In this document: positions 1 through 11,402 of the stretch, one piece after another | Position numbering within the stretch: position 1 is the first letter of the stretch | Layout: every line of letters starts with the position of its first letter | From: Aquanectria penicillioides | Taxonomy: Eukaryota; Ascomycota; Sordariomycetes; Hypocreales; Nectriaceae | Assembly (NCBI GenBank): GCA_003415625.1 | Contig: PYIU01000006.1 | Span: forward strand, 1,860,001 to 1,924,000 | Length of the DNA stretch: 64,000 nucleotides | Reading direction: 5' to 3' | Made by a program: the position numbers and the translations under genes | Notes under the pieces: generated by a model | Told to the model about the DNA's origin: nothing | The model's database searches: none | What the model saw: only the letters and a program-made list of their open reading frames with translations

Positions 1-282
1 AGCTTGAATATCTTGGATGTCATCGTCGTTGGATTCGAGATCGATCTGGAAGCAAAAGTGTGAGCGAGTGCTGGTGGGCCGGGCAACCAGGGGGGGCACT
101 TACATGCTTGATGGCGACTGTCTCGCCGGTTGCCTTTTCGATGCCCTTGTAAACGACACCAAAACTCCCCCCTGTGCACATATCAGTTAGCGAAACGACA
201 TAGTTTAAAGACTGGCAGTGGAAGACGTACTGCCCAGCTCCTCAAGAACCTGATAATGCTCAGCAACGCCCTCGTCAGCCAT
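1..282 (-). CDS. Ste20-family (GCK/MST-type) protein kinase, N-terminal part only
   Basis: Serine/threonine kinase of the germinal-centre (GCK) branch of Ste20 kinases; only the first three exons lie in the window and the gene runs off the left edge. Exons on the minus strand are 282-231, 171-104 and 45-1, with GT..AG introns at 230-172 and 103-46. The spliced N-terminus begins MADEGVAEHYQVLEELGRG and shows the glycine-rich loop GRGSFGVV, then VAIKH with the ATP-binding lysine of subdomain II, then IDLESNDDDIQDIQ, which is typical of Sid1/SepM/MST-1/MST3-like fungal kinases. Such kinases act in septation (SIN) or MOR/RAM-type polarity signalling; which subgroup this is cannot be decided from 50-odd residues. 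It is divergent from cyk3, a cytokinesis gene, with 2.25 kb between them. The start is the first ATG in frame and fits known family N-termini. Confidence 0.85.
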
Positions 283-2536
283 GATGACGGCTTGACGTCA
301 TGCAATGTCCAAAAGTATCGATCGTATTATGGAGAGAGGGCAGCAGAGTGCAGATAGAGATGTCGGTGGTGAGGACGAGAAGGAAGCTGAGGTCGCGTGC
401 TCGATGTGGCCGTGGGGGAGGAAGGAGACCGTATCGTGGTCGACGGAGGATGAGATCCAAGAGGACGAAGGCGATGCGGGCAACGGGCCTGAAATGGTTA
501 TTAAGGTCGGCAGGCGTTGCAGCGACGGCATGGATGGTTGTCTGGGACAGCGGGCGCCGGGGTGTGGACGGGATGCAGACGGGGTGCACTGGGCGCACTG
601 GGTGCACCGGGCAGACTGGGGTGCTCGGAGTGTGCGATGCTAGACCCGTTTGTTTACAATTAGCCTGTTTGGGACAGCTCGGCTGGGGACGGGCTGAGGA
701 CGTTGAGATGAGAAGGATGATGAGACGGCGCAATTGCAAAGAGAAGAGTGTCACGAAAGAATCGTTTCTAGTCCATTGCATCGTGAGACGGTGCTCATGT
801 GGTGTAGTCGGCTCTTCCCGCAAGAGAATGGATGCCAGCGTCCAATTTGTATCCGTATACGGAGCCAGACTGGGCGCATACCAGCTGCAGGTGGTGGCCT
901 CATGGGAAGTGCGCGGGACGGGGGACTGGCCTGCACCAGCACACCAATACCTACGCCGTACCTGACGCAGCGCGGTACCTGAGCTGTACGTACCTAGCGC
1001 GGTCCCCTGGCCGTCACCAGGGGCGGATGATGCGCAACAACCTCGCAGGACGCCAGTGTGGAGCCTTGGAGCAGGGCCCCCGGTGCCCTGTAATTAAGAC
1101 TAGACAGTGCATGTGCTTTTTTTGGCGCGCAATGGAAGCAACGGAGTTCAGTTGAATGCTCCGCAATGCACCGCCGTTGGGTTGGGGAGCGCAAACCTCA
1201 GCTCCACCAAAAAAGAAAGAAACGAGAAACTTGGATTTGGATGTACATCCTTCGCTACGGACACAGCCCAGGTCATTCGCACGTCTGTGCCGCGATCCAT
1301 TGCATCGGATTGGATTGGATTGGATTGACCTCCCCCGCCCGTCGGTTCACTGAGTCCAGTCCCCGATCCCGACGCTGCTGTGTCAGTCAGGTCTCAGAAC
1401 GGGCCTGGGGCAGAAGAAACCCGCCAGGAACCGGGCGCAGGCAGGCACATGATGAAAAGCAATATCAGAGTCAGTCGCAGACGCCATCACGCCTATCTTC
1501 TCGAAAATTTCCACTGGGAAAAGGAAGTGCTGCATCTCGGGTAATGACAACTACGGTACGTGTTGGTGGTTCGTTTCTGTGCCTTTCCGCTCCGGGTCTG
1601 GACCGAAGGGGCTCCATCGTCTGCCGTTCCGAGCCCGTAACACGTACGGGTTTATCGAATTCATGCGCAGTATGTACCGTACTCGGTCGTCGTAGCCGCA
1701 GCTGTAGTCGCAGCCGTAACCAGCAGTTCGGGTTCGTTGCTGCTGAGAAACGAGATGTGCAATTACGCCTCTTTTCTCGGCTGCATCTGGTCCCTGCGTC
1801 GCGTGGGCACCCAACTAAACTTGGAACTGTTTAGGCCACCCTGACTGGGCCTTGGGGGTGCCTTGAGGGGTCTCCCCAGAGCCTTCTAACGTCGTTCCTG
1901 AGCGTGTTAGCGCCCATCAGCACCCATCAACGCCCATCACTATGTGAATGGCGCTAGCCGTGGGCGGGACGACCGCTAGCGGCTGTCAGCCACCCCGGGC
2001 ATCAACCACCACCCGTGTTTCCCTGGCAACGCACCCCTCTGTTGTGCCTGGGGGCCTGTCTTCGGAGTGAGGCCAAAGCTCCAGCGGCCTCGGCCGCCTA
2101 CCGACTTTTGCAGAGGCCAAGGCCAAGCCCATCACACTCTCACAATTCTGTTGTGTTTGTACCTCTGCATTCCTCTCAACCTCTACCACTACCTCTGGCA
2201 TCTGTCTCTCTAACAATTTCTTCACGTTTACAACCGCCAGCTCAGACGTCGCCACCATCGTTGAGACGCGAAGGAAAAAGGGCATTGCCATCACCCTCAT
2301 TCTCGCCTGCATCCGTCACCTGCATCCCTCGCCTCGCTGCATCCCTGTCATCGCGTCCTGCCCATTCACAACTCGCATCGCCCTCGCCAGTTCCCACGAA
2401 CCATTGTATGATATGCCTGTTTCTACCAACTTGTAGCGCTTCACCTCGACACCCTTGATCGCGTCGATCCCAACTTCCTTCAACTCTCTTTCAATTTCCT
2501 CGGCAGTTTGCGACCAGACGCGGTCGTCTCTTCATC
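283..2536. other. Divergent intergenic/promoter region, kinase-cyk3
   Basis: No convincing coding sequence; ORFs of 100-220 codons here overlap each other on both strands and have no recognisable domains. It must hold both promoters and leaders. Small repeats are visible: GGATT four times at 1307-1326 and a decamer GCRCCCATCA three times at 1910-1940. The stretch before 2537 is pyrimidine-rich (2130-2470), as is usual for fungal promoters and 5' leaders. Confidence 0.6.
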
Positions 2537-5500
2537 ATGGTGCCTGCACCTCCACCGCTGCCGACGCGGTTCCCATGTTGGTGCAGGGCTGTTTATTCGT
2601 GGGGAGGAGAGGTTGGTACCATTGCAACATTTTGCATCAGTCAACCCGCCGGCTAACGTGTGATAGTCTAAACGCGATCTCGGTTTCATCGAAGGCGACT
2701 TGATTGAGTGTCTAAATGCTGGCGATGGATCATGGTGGGTGGGAAGACTCTACCGAGACCGAAGAACCGTTGGTTCTTTTCCATCAAACTTTGTCGAACT
2801 CCTCCCTTCAGATTTCCGACCAACCGCCAAATCAGCAAACTCACCTCAAGGAAATACGCCCCCAAGCAACCCTGGTGCCAAGTCCAAGTCGTTTCGAAAG
2901 CCCTTTGAAGCGTATGCAAAGGCTCCCCACTACACCAGTGCAAAGCAGCCCGAAGTATTCCGAGAAGCCCCCAAGCCACGAATCCGACAAGACTCCAGTG
3001 CCTCTCATACACAAAGCACACACGAAGCCGAGAAGAGCCCTTCACCAGCCCCGTTGCAAACTTATGGTTCTAGAGCCCCCTCGCCAGCTCCCTCTCAGAT
3101 GTCACATGGGTATGGATCTCGCGCTCCCTCTCCCGCTCTCCCCCATGAGTATGATGGCTATGGTTCAAGAGGTCCGTCTCCGGCGCCTCATCACCATAGC
3201 TATGGAGCTCGAGGCCCTTCACCTCCTCCCCCCCATGGATATGGAGCCAGAGGTCCCTCGCCTGCGCCCCCTCAAGGCTATAGAATGAGAGCCCATTCAC
3301 CTGCCCCTCCCCAAGACTACAGGCCCAGAGCCCATTCACCCACCCCACCTCATGACTATAGACCTAGAGCCCATTCACCTGCACCTCCTCATGACTACGG
3401 GATGAGGGTGCACTCGCCTGCTCCGCCTCAAGAGTACAGGCACAGGGCTCATTCGCCTGCTCCCCCTCAGGGTTATGGCATGAGAGCACACTCACCTGCA
3501 CCACGCCAGGGCTACGGAATGAGAGCACACTCACCTGCACCTCCCCAGGGTTATGGAATGAGAGCGCGGTCGCCTGCACCTCCTCACAACTATGGGATGA
3601 GGGCCCATTCGCCTGCTCCCCCTCCTCAAGACTACAGACCCAGGGCTCATTCACCCGCCCCCCCTCGTGGTTATATTTCAAGGATCCCATCACCATCACC
3701 ATCTTTTCGCCCCCAGAGTTTCCGTGGAAGCCGTGGAAGTCAAGACCGGGAAAAATCTCCTCTTCCACCAGCACCGCCGCCCCATAGACATGTCACACGT
3801 ATGGGATCCAACAATTTGCATCGAGGATCCATGGATCTCAGTCGCCAAGGATCTAATGCTTCATATAACTACCCTGTGTCGAGGCAAAACTCCAACAATT
3901 CCTATAGGCCTCCACCTCCTCCAGTGAGACACGATTCACGCGCATCATTCGACGACAGAAAGTATATCCCATACACTCCTGGTGCTGTCTCGCCCGGGCC
4001 CCCATCGCCAGCAGGTGGCATGACGCCTTCTCCCCTCCGAGAAGCAATGGATGGCGTCATGGAGCAGCTAGGTCAGCTTGGAAGCCTAAGCGGTTCGCGG
4101 GAGGCCGAGGCTAAAGAAGAGCCTTTGGATCCTTGGTCCCCAGAGTCGTTCGAAATGGTGTCTCAACGCACACAGCGACAACCCCAAGAACGACCCAGAC
4201 CAAGGACGTCCTTGGGCATCGCCCAACCAGACGAGGGCTATGAGACCTGGAGCGGCGAGTCCTCGCAAGAGGTATCCTACCAAAACAGCACCGGTAGTGA
4301 GGACAAGTTAAGTAGCTATGTTTCACGCATGGAAAAGCAGTTCGAACAACTGCACCGCCAGAACTCCAAGTCAAGCGACAATCCACCTGCGCCACCTCCA
4401 AAGAACGTACCCTTCGAGCGACCCAAGTCCTCGATGGGCACCAGCTCTGTCACTTCTCCGCGAAAATTGCGAGCCCGAAAGTCAGCCTATGAGATTGGCC
4501 GAGGTATCACCAGGACAGGTACTACCAAGACGAACGCCACGAACTCATCTTCCGGAAACCAGAGCAATACCAGTTCATCCACCCAGAGCAGTGCTCGCAC
4601 GCTCTGGAGTGGTACTTCTGCTGGTGCATTCAGCACTACAAGCGCCGGAAGTCTCGCTAGAAATGGCATCGCAGCCCGAGCCCAGAGCGCCTTGGGTATG
4701 CGAGACATCGATGCCGAAAGACCGGAGACACCTTTTACAGGGGTGACATATCACAGCAGCCATGCCAGCAATGCTGCCGCTGCTCGGCCACAGACCCAAG
4801 CCGGGCTCCATGACGATGCAACTCCAGGCCTAGGAGGTCTGGTACAACCAAAACCTCCAAAGCGAAATATCTTCCGCAAGATCCTAGACACGGCGAAAAC
4901 GGGCGTCGCAAGCACTCGTGGTGGACTAGTCGCCGGGTCAGAAGTTACTGGTAGATCGCCATTCACTCGATCGCTCCCCCCTGGATCGACACCCATGGGT
5001 GGATTGGGCAATACGGCCCATGGCCGTGATGCTGCAGCCGATATGGGTCTTAACGGAAGTGTAGACTGGGTCCAAGTACGCCGTGATGTGAATCGATCTA
5101 ATTCTATCAGCAAGAACGAACAGATCGAACGCCGTGAGCGATGCCAGATGATGGACCATCCAGCCTTGAACCCTGTCGACGAGCTCTATGAGGCTGTTGA
5201 AGGTGATGAGGGCGCTGACGGAGAGCCTGTCGAAGAGCCTATTAACTATCATACTATCAATCTTGCTCAGGTTGACAAGAATTCTCGATTCATCAGTGGG
5301 CTTTCGAGCACAACAACAGCCATCACCTTGGCTACTACCTATGTGTGCCGTCCTTATCGAAGTGATGTGCAAAGACTGCGAGCCATTTTCACCTGGGTTG
5401 CGGAGAAGATCAATTGGGAAGAAGACTTTGAAGGAGAAATTGACACTCGTCGGGTGATTTCTTCTAAAAAGGCTTGCGCTGAAGAGTACGCAGTCCTGGT

Positions 5501-6749
5501 CATGGAGATGTGTGCTGCGGTTGGCATCCACTGTGAGATTGTTCGGGGCTATCTCAAATCTCCCGGTGAGGTTCCCGAGATCAACATCATGCCCCGATCA
5601 AACCATTGGTGGAACGCAGTTGTGTTGGATAATGAATGGCGTATGATTGATTGCTGTCTCGCAAGCCCGTCGAACCCCCGCCGTGGCTTGTACTCGAGCT
5701 GGAGCCATACTGCTGCCGATCCTTGGTGGTTTCTCACTCGGCCTCTGGAAATCTGCTGGACCCATATTCCTGAACATCACAGCCAACAGCATATTGTTCC
5801 TCCAGTGGCTCACGAAACGTTGCTGAACCTTCCTTGCACCTCGGCTCCGTTCTTCCGCAACGACATCGAGATGGTAGACTACAATACAGCTTCGACACGA
5901 CTTGAGGATTTGGAAATGGTGCATCTCAAGTTCAACGTGCCAGCAGACATCGAGGTTGCGGCTGAGGTTGAAGTGAGAGGGTATACGAGAGACGCCGACG
6001 GGGATGTTTTCGAGAGCGGAGACGTGGTCAAGAAGAGAGCTCTTGCTCAAGCCGAGTGGTTCAATGGAATCAAGCGATACACTGTCAAGGCTCTCCTACC
6101 TGGAGACGAGGGTCAAGGCACACTGAAGATTTACGCCGGAAAGCGAGGATTGATGCATAGCATCAAGGACATTCCTCACCCGCTGGCGTTCGCGCTACCA
6201 ATCGTGCACACTGGAGAGAACCCTCCTTACGAGTTTGTGACGAGGCATCCAACTCCTCACGCCCAGCGACACGATATTTATGTGGTTCAGCCTCAATGTC
6301 AGCGGCTGGCTCTCAACAACACTTTTGTGTTTGCAATTCGGCAGCACCCAAGCTCCTTGGCTACTGGACCTCAATCAGCGCTCACTCCGTCGTCAAATCC
6401 TGGCGGCACTAGCCCCGTTCCCTTTGCTCGGCCAGGATCTGCTATGAGCATCAACGCTTCCAGTGCTAGTGGCTCCATCCCCAGCTCGGCGGCTAGCGGC
6501 ACCGTGGCTGGTAAGAAGCCTGCAAAGCTAGCAATTCAAACACCAGGAGGGAAGATTCTTCGTCTTATGAGGAAGGAAGATCGCAAGGGTATTCATGTGG
6601 GCAGACTATCCAGCAGCGACGAAGTCAGCGACGGAGGCACGTGGGAGACTATCATCAAGTGCTCGGAGAAGGGTGTATGGAGAGGCCTCGTGTTGGCGGA
6701 CCGCACGGCGCGATGGTGCGTGTTTGCCGAATGGGTCTGCATGGGTTAA
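2537..6749 (+). CDS. cyk3: Cytokinesis protein Cyk3: SH3 plus transglutaminase-like domain
   Basis: Actomyosin-ring/septation factor acting at the division site. Exons 2537-2611 and 2667-6749, intron 55 bp; about 1385 residues. Residues about 18-73 form an SH3 domain (AVYSW...LGFIEGDLIECLN...WWVGRL...GSFPSNFVELL); the first exon is needed to complete it, which fixes the start. Residues about 158-372 are some 16 copies of a 13-residue Y-x-x-RAHSPAPPQ-type repeat. A Ser/Pro/Gln-rich linker follows, then the transglutaminase-like fold around residues 900-1080 with a Cys-His-Asp set at C962 (KKACAEEYA), H1005 (SNHWWN) and D1020 (WRMID). The C-terminal region (about 1080-1385) is the Cyk3-specific part. 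The architecture matches yeast Cyk3, with a much longer disordered middle typical of filamentous fungi. The frame is intact over 4 kb. Confidence 0.95.
3063..3707 (+). repeat. Tandem 39-bp repeats coding YGxRAHSPAPPQ units in cyk3
   Basis: About 16 head-to-tail units of 13-16 codons encode the consensus Y-G/R-x-R-A-H-S-P-A-P-P-Q/H-D/G. Units at the 5' end read YGSRAPSPAP and later ones RAHSPAPP. Each unit carries one Ser-Pro dipeptide. Nucleotide copies differ at third positions, so the array is not a very recent expansion, although the units at about 3480-3560 are close to identical. Confidence 0.9.
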
Positions 6750-7639
6750 TAGCGCTGCTTTTATTGTGGCTAATATTGTATTGTTCATGGTACATGCGGA
6801 GGATGAACGGCATCGGCAGCTGGATGACCGGAGTTTTTTGCGATTCTACATTACACTTTGTTTGTTTGTTGTTTAATACCCTTGAGGGGGGATGTTGCAT
6901 GCCCTGGCGCTGGGATTCGATTTCTTTCAATTTTCGCTTCTTCTTGCGAGCTGTTTAGACAAGCATGGTATTTGGTTTGGAATCTGGACTTGATGTGGAA
7001 AAAGCAACGGAGAAGATGTATTACGGCCTGTGTATATCTGTAACAGTATTGAGCGGCACGAGCATGACGCACTTCACAAAAACGAATACATGATTACCAC
7101 CAACGCACGCAGTATTGTTTTGCATTGAATGCTTTTGTTTTGTTTCGGGTTTATTTTTCTTTCCACGGTCGCCACTATCGCATTTCAATCAATCTGTGAC
7201 CACCCTCCAAGCGGCTAGAGTTATCCTATAGCATAAAGTTGCACCTATAGAGCTGGAGTTGATATGTCCCGGGTCATAGCGGCAAGACTGGGCGTGGCGG
7301 AAGGCGCTAATGGCGTTAGACGACTCCAAGCCGGCCAATCACGAGGCCCCGCGACACGACCATCGGATCCCGGTCGCATCGTGTCTCCGACCTTGCTCCT
7401 GCACGCGGAGCATCGAAAGCCACCAGACAGACGACGTCGAAGCAGACGACGACCCGGACGATCGAATCGAACACGGACGAGGCGGCTTTTTGACAGCCCT
7501 GATCATCGAGGGCAAGGCGCGCGCAGTTCCCCTCGCCGAAAAGCCATGAAGCGGCACCGCGCCAGCCTGCGCCCCGCGACGACACTCAACATCGCATGTG
7601 GATGCTGAAACTCCTCTCGTCCAGGCTGAGCTTCAGGCC
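6750..7639. other. cyk3 3' flank and mau2 leader
   Basis: About 890 bp without a supported gene. 6750-7080 is AT/T-rich and looks like 3' UTR and terminator sequence of cyk3. 7260-7639 is GC-rich and probably the mau2 promoter/leader; short ORFs at 7264-7608 and 7310-7549 have no family resemblance. Confidence 0.5.
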
Positions 7640-10600
7640 ATGAGCTACCGTGGCCCTCAGGCCTTCCACGGCCAGGGCCAGCAGGGCCAGCAGCCGGGAA
7701 TGGCATCGCCGGCGGACATCAACCCGTCTGCCGCGGCGTACATGGCCGGCAATGGCGGCCCCAACGGCACGCCAGGTGGAGGATTCCAGCAGCAGTATGC
7801 GAATCCCAGCAGCAGTTTTATCAAGTTCAGGGGCACCAACCGCAGCAGCAACATCAACAACAATATCTCCCGCAGATGCAGCAGCAGCAGATGCAGCAGT
7901 ATGGTGGCATGGCGTTCCAAGGCTTCGACCCGGCGAGGCAGGCCTTCGCGACTGGAGGTCATCACCAGATTCATCAGCAACCTACCGCGTCACAATACGT
8001 GCCTCCCGGCAACGTGTGGCAGCAACAGCAACAGCCGCAGCAGCAGCAACAGCAGCAGCATCAGATGATGTATCAGCAGCAGCACTACCAGCCTCAACAG
8101 CACCCGCAGCAGCAGATGTATCAACGACACGTCCCGTCGCCTCAGCAGCAGCAGCAGCCGCACCACGTCCCTCCTCCCCAGCCGAGGACGCCGACCTTGA
8201 CTCAGCAGCGCGGCTATCGACTTCCCCAGCCGCAAACGCCGCAGATGCCGCAGCAGCAGCAGCAACCACAACAGCAACACCAGCAGCAGCAATACCAGCC
8301 TCAGCAGAATAATGCGCATCACCACCAGCACCAGCCTCACCACCAGCCTCAAACCCCACGAGCTCAGGTCCACCAATCGAATCAACAATTTAACCAACAA
8401 CATGGACAGCAACCTATGCCACAGCCTGCTCGCCGTCAATCACAGCAGCCTGTTCAGCAGCCTGTGCAAACGCCCGTTAAACAGCAACCCGTGCAGGAAC
8501 CCGCACTCAAGCAAGAGCCCATTCCCGAGCCCATGCCGGAACCCATGCCTGAGCCAGTGCAACAAGTACCTGAACCAATTCAGAACTACGTAAACCTACA
8601 AGATATACAACAAATTCCCCTATCTCAATCAACCAACATGGGCCAGTCCCAGAGCACTCCCATAGCCCCCCCAACACCCGATACCATCAACCCAGCGCAG
8701 CTAGACTCCATCACCGTGAAGCCCCTTGACACCATCACGGTAAAACCAATGGATATCATGCTCGACAAACTTCCCCCGCCTCCTCCTCAGTCGCAACCAC
8801 AACCGCAGCCACCACAGAAGGCCGGGGCGATGACTCCTCGCATCAAGCCAAGCCCTCATTCCTCTGTCACCAACTCCCCCGCCCTCACAGCTCGCTCCCC
8901 GAGTATAACGAAGAAATCCCCTGCCATTACTCCAAAGGCCCGGCCAGTCGACACTGTTCAGATCATGGTGGCAGTGGCAGAGGAGTGTTTCGACAAAGCA
9001 CGGTCTTCGGTGCATGATGTAGCCATGTCTCTGGACCCTGCTCGCGTGGATGAGTATCAAAACCTAATAACCACCGGTCTGGCATGCTTGGAGGCATCTC
9101 TACAGGGCAGCCGGCTTTCCCCTCGCCAGGAGGCAAGGATGCGATTAAGATATGCCTCTGTGTTGCTGGAGGAAACGGAGAACTTGATGGAGGCTGAGAC
9201 AGCTCTCACCAAGGGTATTACGCTATGTGACAAAGTACGTATGCATTATTCGATGTATTTTGATGAGCTTCTAGTAACAAAATCACACAGCATCGATTGT
9301 TCGACTTGAAGTACTGCATGCAGTATATCATGCTCAAGGTATTGTTTCAGCGAAGCCACAAAGCCGCTTTGAACGCCGTCGATCGCCACATTTCAGATTG
9401 TGAAGCGTAGGTGACTTCCAGTCTTGACTATTCTCACCATCAGCTAACCCAAAATTTTAGTTTCAAGCATGTACACTGGCTCTACGCTTTCAAGTTGCTC
9501 AAAGCCACCTTTCATATGGAGGTCGGACAGACCGCAGACGCGAGCGCGCTGGATAACATCCGTTCCATCCAGCAGATCGCCAACGCACGAGGCGACAACG
9601 CCCTCAACGTGTTCGCGTCGATTCTTGAGGGTCTCACCCTGTTGAAGACTTCAAAGGACGGCAACTTGGAGAAGGTCCAGGCATGCATCGCTCAAGCCGC
9701 CAAGCACCAACTCGACCCCTCAGTACACATCATGCAACTGGATATGCTCACCCTCCTACTTGACCTAGCGTCGAGCATCAACCACCAGAGCCCTGATGTT
9801 GCGTCCAACAAACTACGCACACTTCAAAAGAAGCTTGACGAGTGTGTCGATTGGCACAACGTCAGGGCAGAGTTCCTAATCCCGGTCAAGAAGCAGCCGT
9901 CGACAGCACAGACGATCAGCGCTGACACGGCAGCCATTATCCAAGGAAGCGACAGCAGTGCACCCACGGACTTCTTGGTCTTGTCATTCATGACGAAGAT
10001 GGAGCTTACGTCGCTTGTGTAAGTTGGCTAAATAGTGTCGCCCTTGGATACATGTTCTAACTCGGTTCTAGCTTCACATTAAGTGGCTTGACCAATCTAC
10101 ACAGAAACGCGAGCGGTCGCAGATCGGGGGATTTTTGGCGCGAAGGCCTCAAGATTCTCGATGCCTGTACGTTCATTATCCTACACCTGCAATTGCACAT
10201 ACACTAACGTCTTCCAGGGGATAGCACCACAGTGGGTATTCGCTATGGCGCTTCTGTGTCACTGCAGGAGGCCATACGTCAACGAGAATGGCGAATGGAA
10301 ACCCAGGCGTATCTCAACATCTTACTCGGCTTACTCGCGGCCAGTCACTGCCAATGGGACTCGGTGAAGCAATTCATCGTGAAGCTGGAGACTCTTATTA
10401 CACCATCTACGCAGAGCATCCTACGGTTGCTCTCCACCTATCTATCCGGCGTGTACCATCAAGGCACAGGAGAACTCCAGACCGCCCTCTCCATCTTCCA
10501 GAACCCCAGCTTCAACCTCTCGCAGCGCGGTACGGGCGTCAGAGCAGCGCATCGCGAGATGGCCCTTCTGGCGGCCCTAAACCGACTCTGGATCATGCAG

Positions 10601-11050
10601 CATCCCTCTATGGGCGACGACCCAGAGACGCTCGACCTGATCGAGCAGCTCCAACCCCTATGCTCGGTCCATCCCAACATCGACCTACGCACCGCATGGC
10701 ACAACGTCATGGCCGCCCTGGTCACGGACCCCCCGCAGCAGCTAAACCAACAAAAGCAGCACATCCAAGCCGCCATGGCAGGTTCTAGGTCCACCTGTAA
10801 TGTGTTGGGTGCTGCCGTCACATTGGCTATTATGAGAAGCCGCCTGTTTGAGAATGTCATCGGAGAACAAGCGCTCAAGAGCGCCATGGCGGCGGCAAAG
10901 CAGGCGCAGCGCAGCGGCAACGTTCTGTGGCAGAGCGTCGCAGACGGCATGCTAGCACAGTCGTACGAGGTGCAGGGACAGCATGAGGAGGCAGGGCGAG
11001 AATGGGACAAGGCGACGAGGGAAGCGATGGAGGCATTTTCTGGGCGTTGA
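7640..11050 (+). CDS. mau2: Cohesin loading factor subunit Mau2/Ssl3 (Scc4 family), apparent 1-nt frameshift near the N-terminus
   Basis: Partner of the Mis4/Scc2/NIPBL loader that places cohesin on chromosomes. Exons: 7640-9234, 9291-9406, 9461-10018, 10072-10166 and 10218-11050; all four introns have GT..AG ends. After a glutamine-rich N-terminus (about residues 60-420, long CAG/CAA runs) comes the helical TPR-like Cohesin_load domain, starting near VDTVQIMVAVAEECFDKAR and continuing through MRLRYASVLLEETENLMEAE, HVHWLYAFKLLKATFHME and SILRLLSTYLSGVYHQGTGE to the C-terminus. The likely start ATG at 7640 is in a different frame from the rest: the frame changes at 7805-7807, where AAT-CCC-AGC would read on as AAT-CCC-CAG-CAG-CAG if one C were restored. 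With that base, about 1065 residues. Without it, translation could only start at the ATG at 7876. Confidence 0.9.
7870..8330 (+). repeat. CAG/CAA trinucleotide tracts (poly-Q) in mau2
   Basis: Long mixed CAG/CAA stretches encode glutamine runs interrupted by His, Pro and Tyr. The mixing of CAG and CAA means the tract is not a pure, highly unstable microsatellite. The opposite strand gives a spurious long alanine- or leucine-rich ORF. Confidence 0.9.
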
Positions 11051-11402
11051 TGAAAAAGGGGGGGTGCTATTGCGAAACCCGGCGTTGAGGCATGGTCATT
11101 GCCACGCACACACACAAAAAAAGGAACATTTTTGACGATTTGTATACCAGAGACTTTGGGATATATGAGAGCTGTACGATACCTGACCGCATCATCATTG
11201 AGTGGTCTCATATTTTTGTTGGGAGGGGGGGGAAGAGGATAATTAGAGAGGTGCGATATGATCGCTTCGCTGGCCCTGTTTCAAGGGCTCTGTTTAATTT
11301 TAGTTGGGTGACTCGCTATTTCTGAGTCTCGTGAGCGCTGACGTTCATCATGGCTCCTAAAGAACCGGATGTGAGGTTGATGTTTTATGGAGATGTGCTC
11401 GT
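11051..11402. other. Convergent 3' region between mau2 and hsh49
   Basis: 352 bp between two converging stop codons. No gene is seen; it contains A-runs and G-runs and presumably both polyadenylation regions. If hsh49 is read without frameshift correction, its frame would continue to 11281, inside this stretch. Confidence 0.6.

Noticed and set aside
300..965. 221-codon plus-strand ORF opposite the kinase leader
   Set aside because: Arg/Gly/Cys-rich chance ORF overlapping other frames; no domain or splice context.
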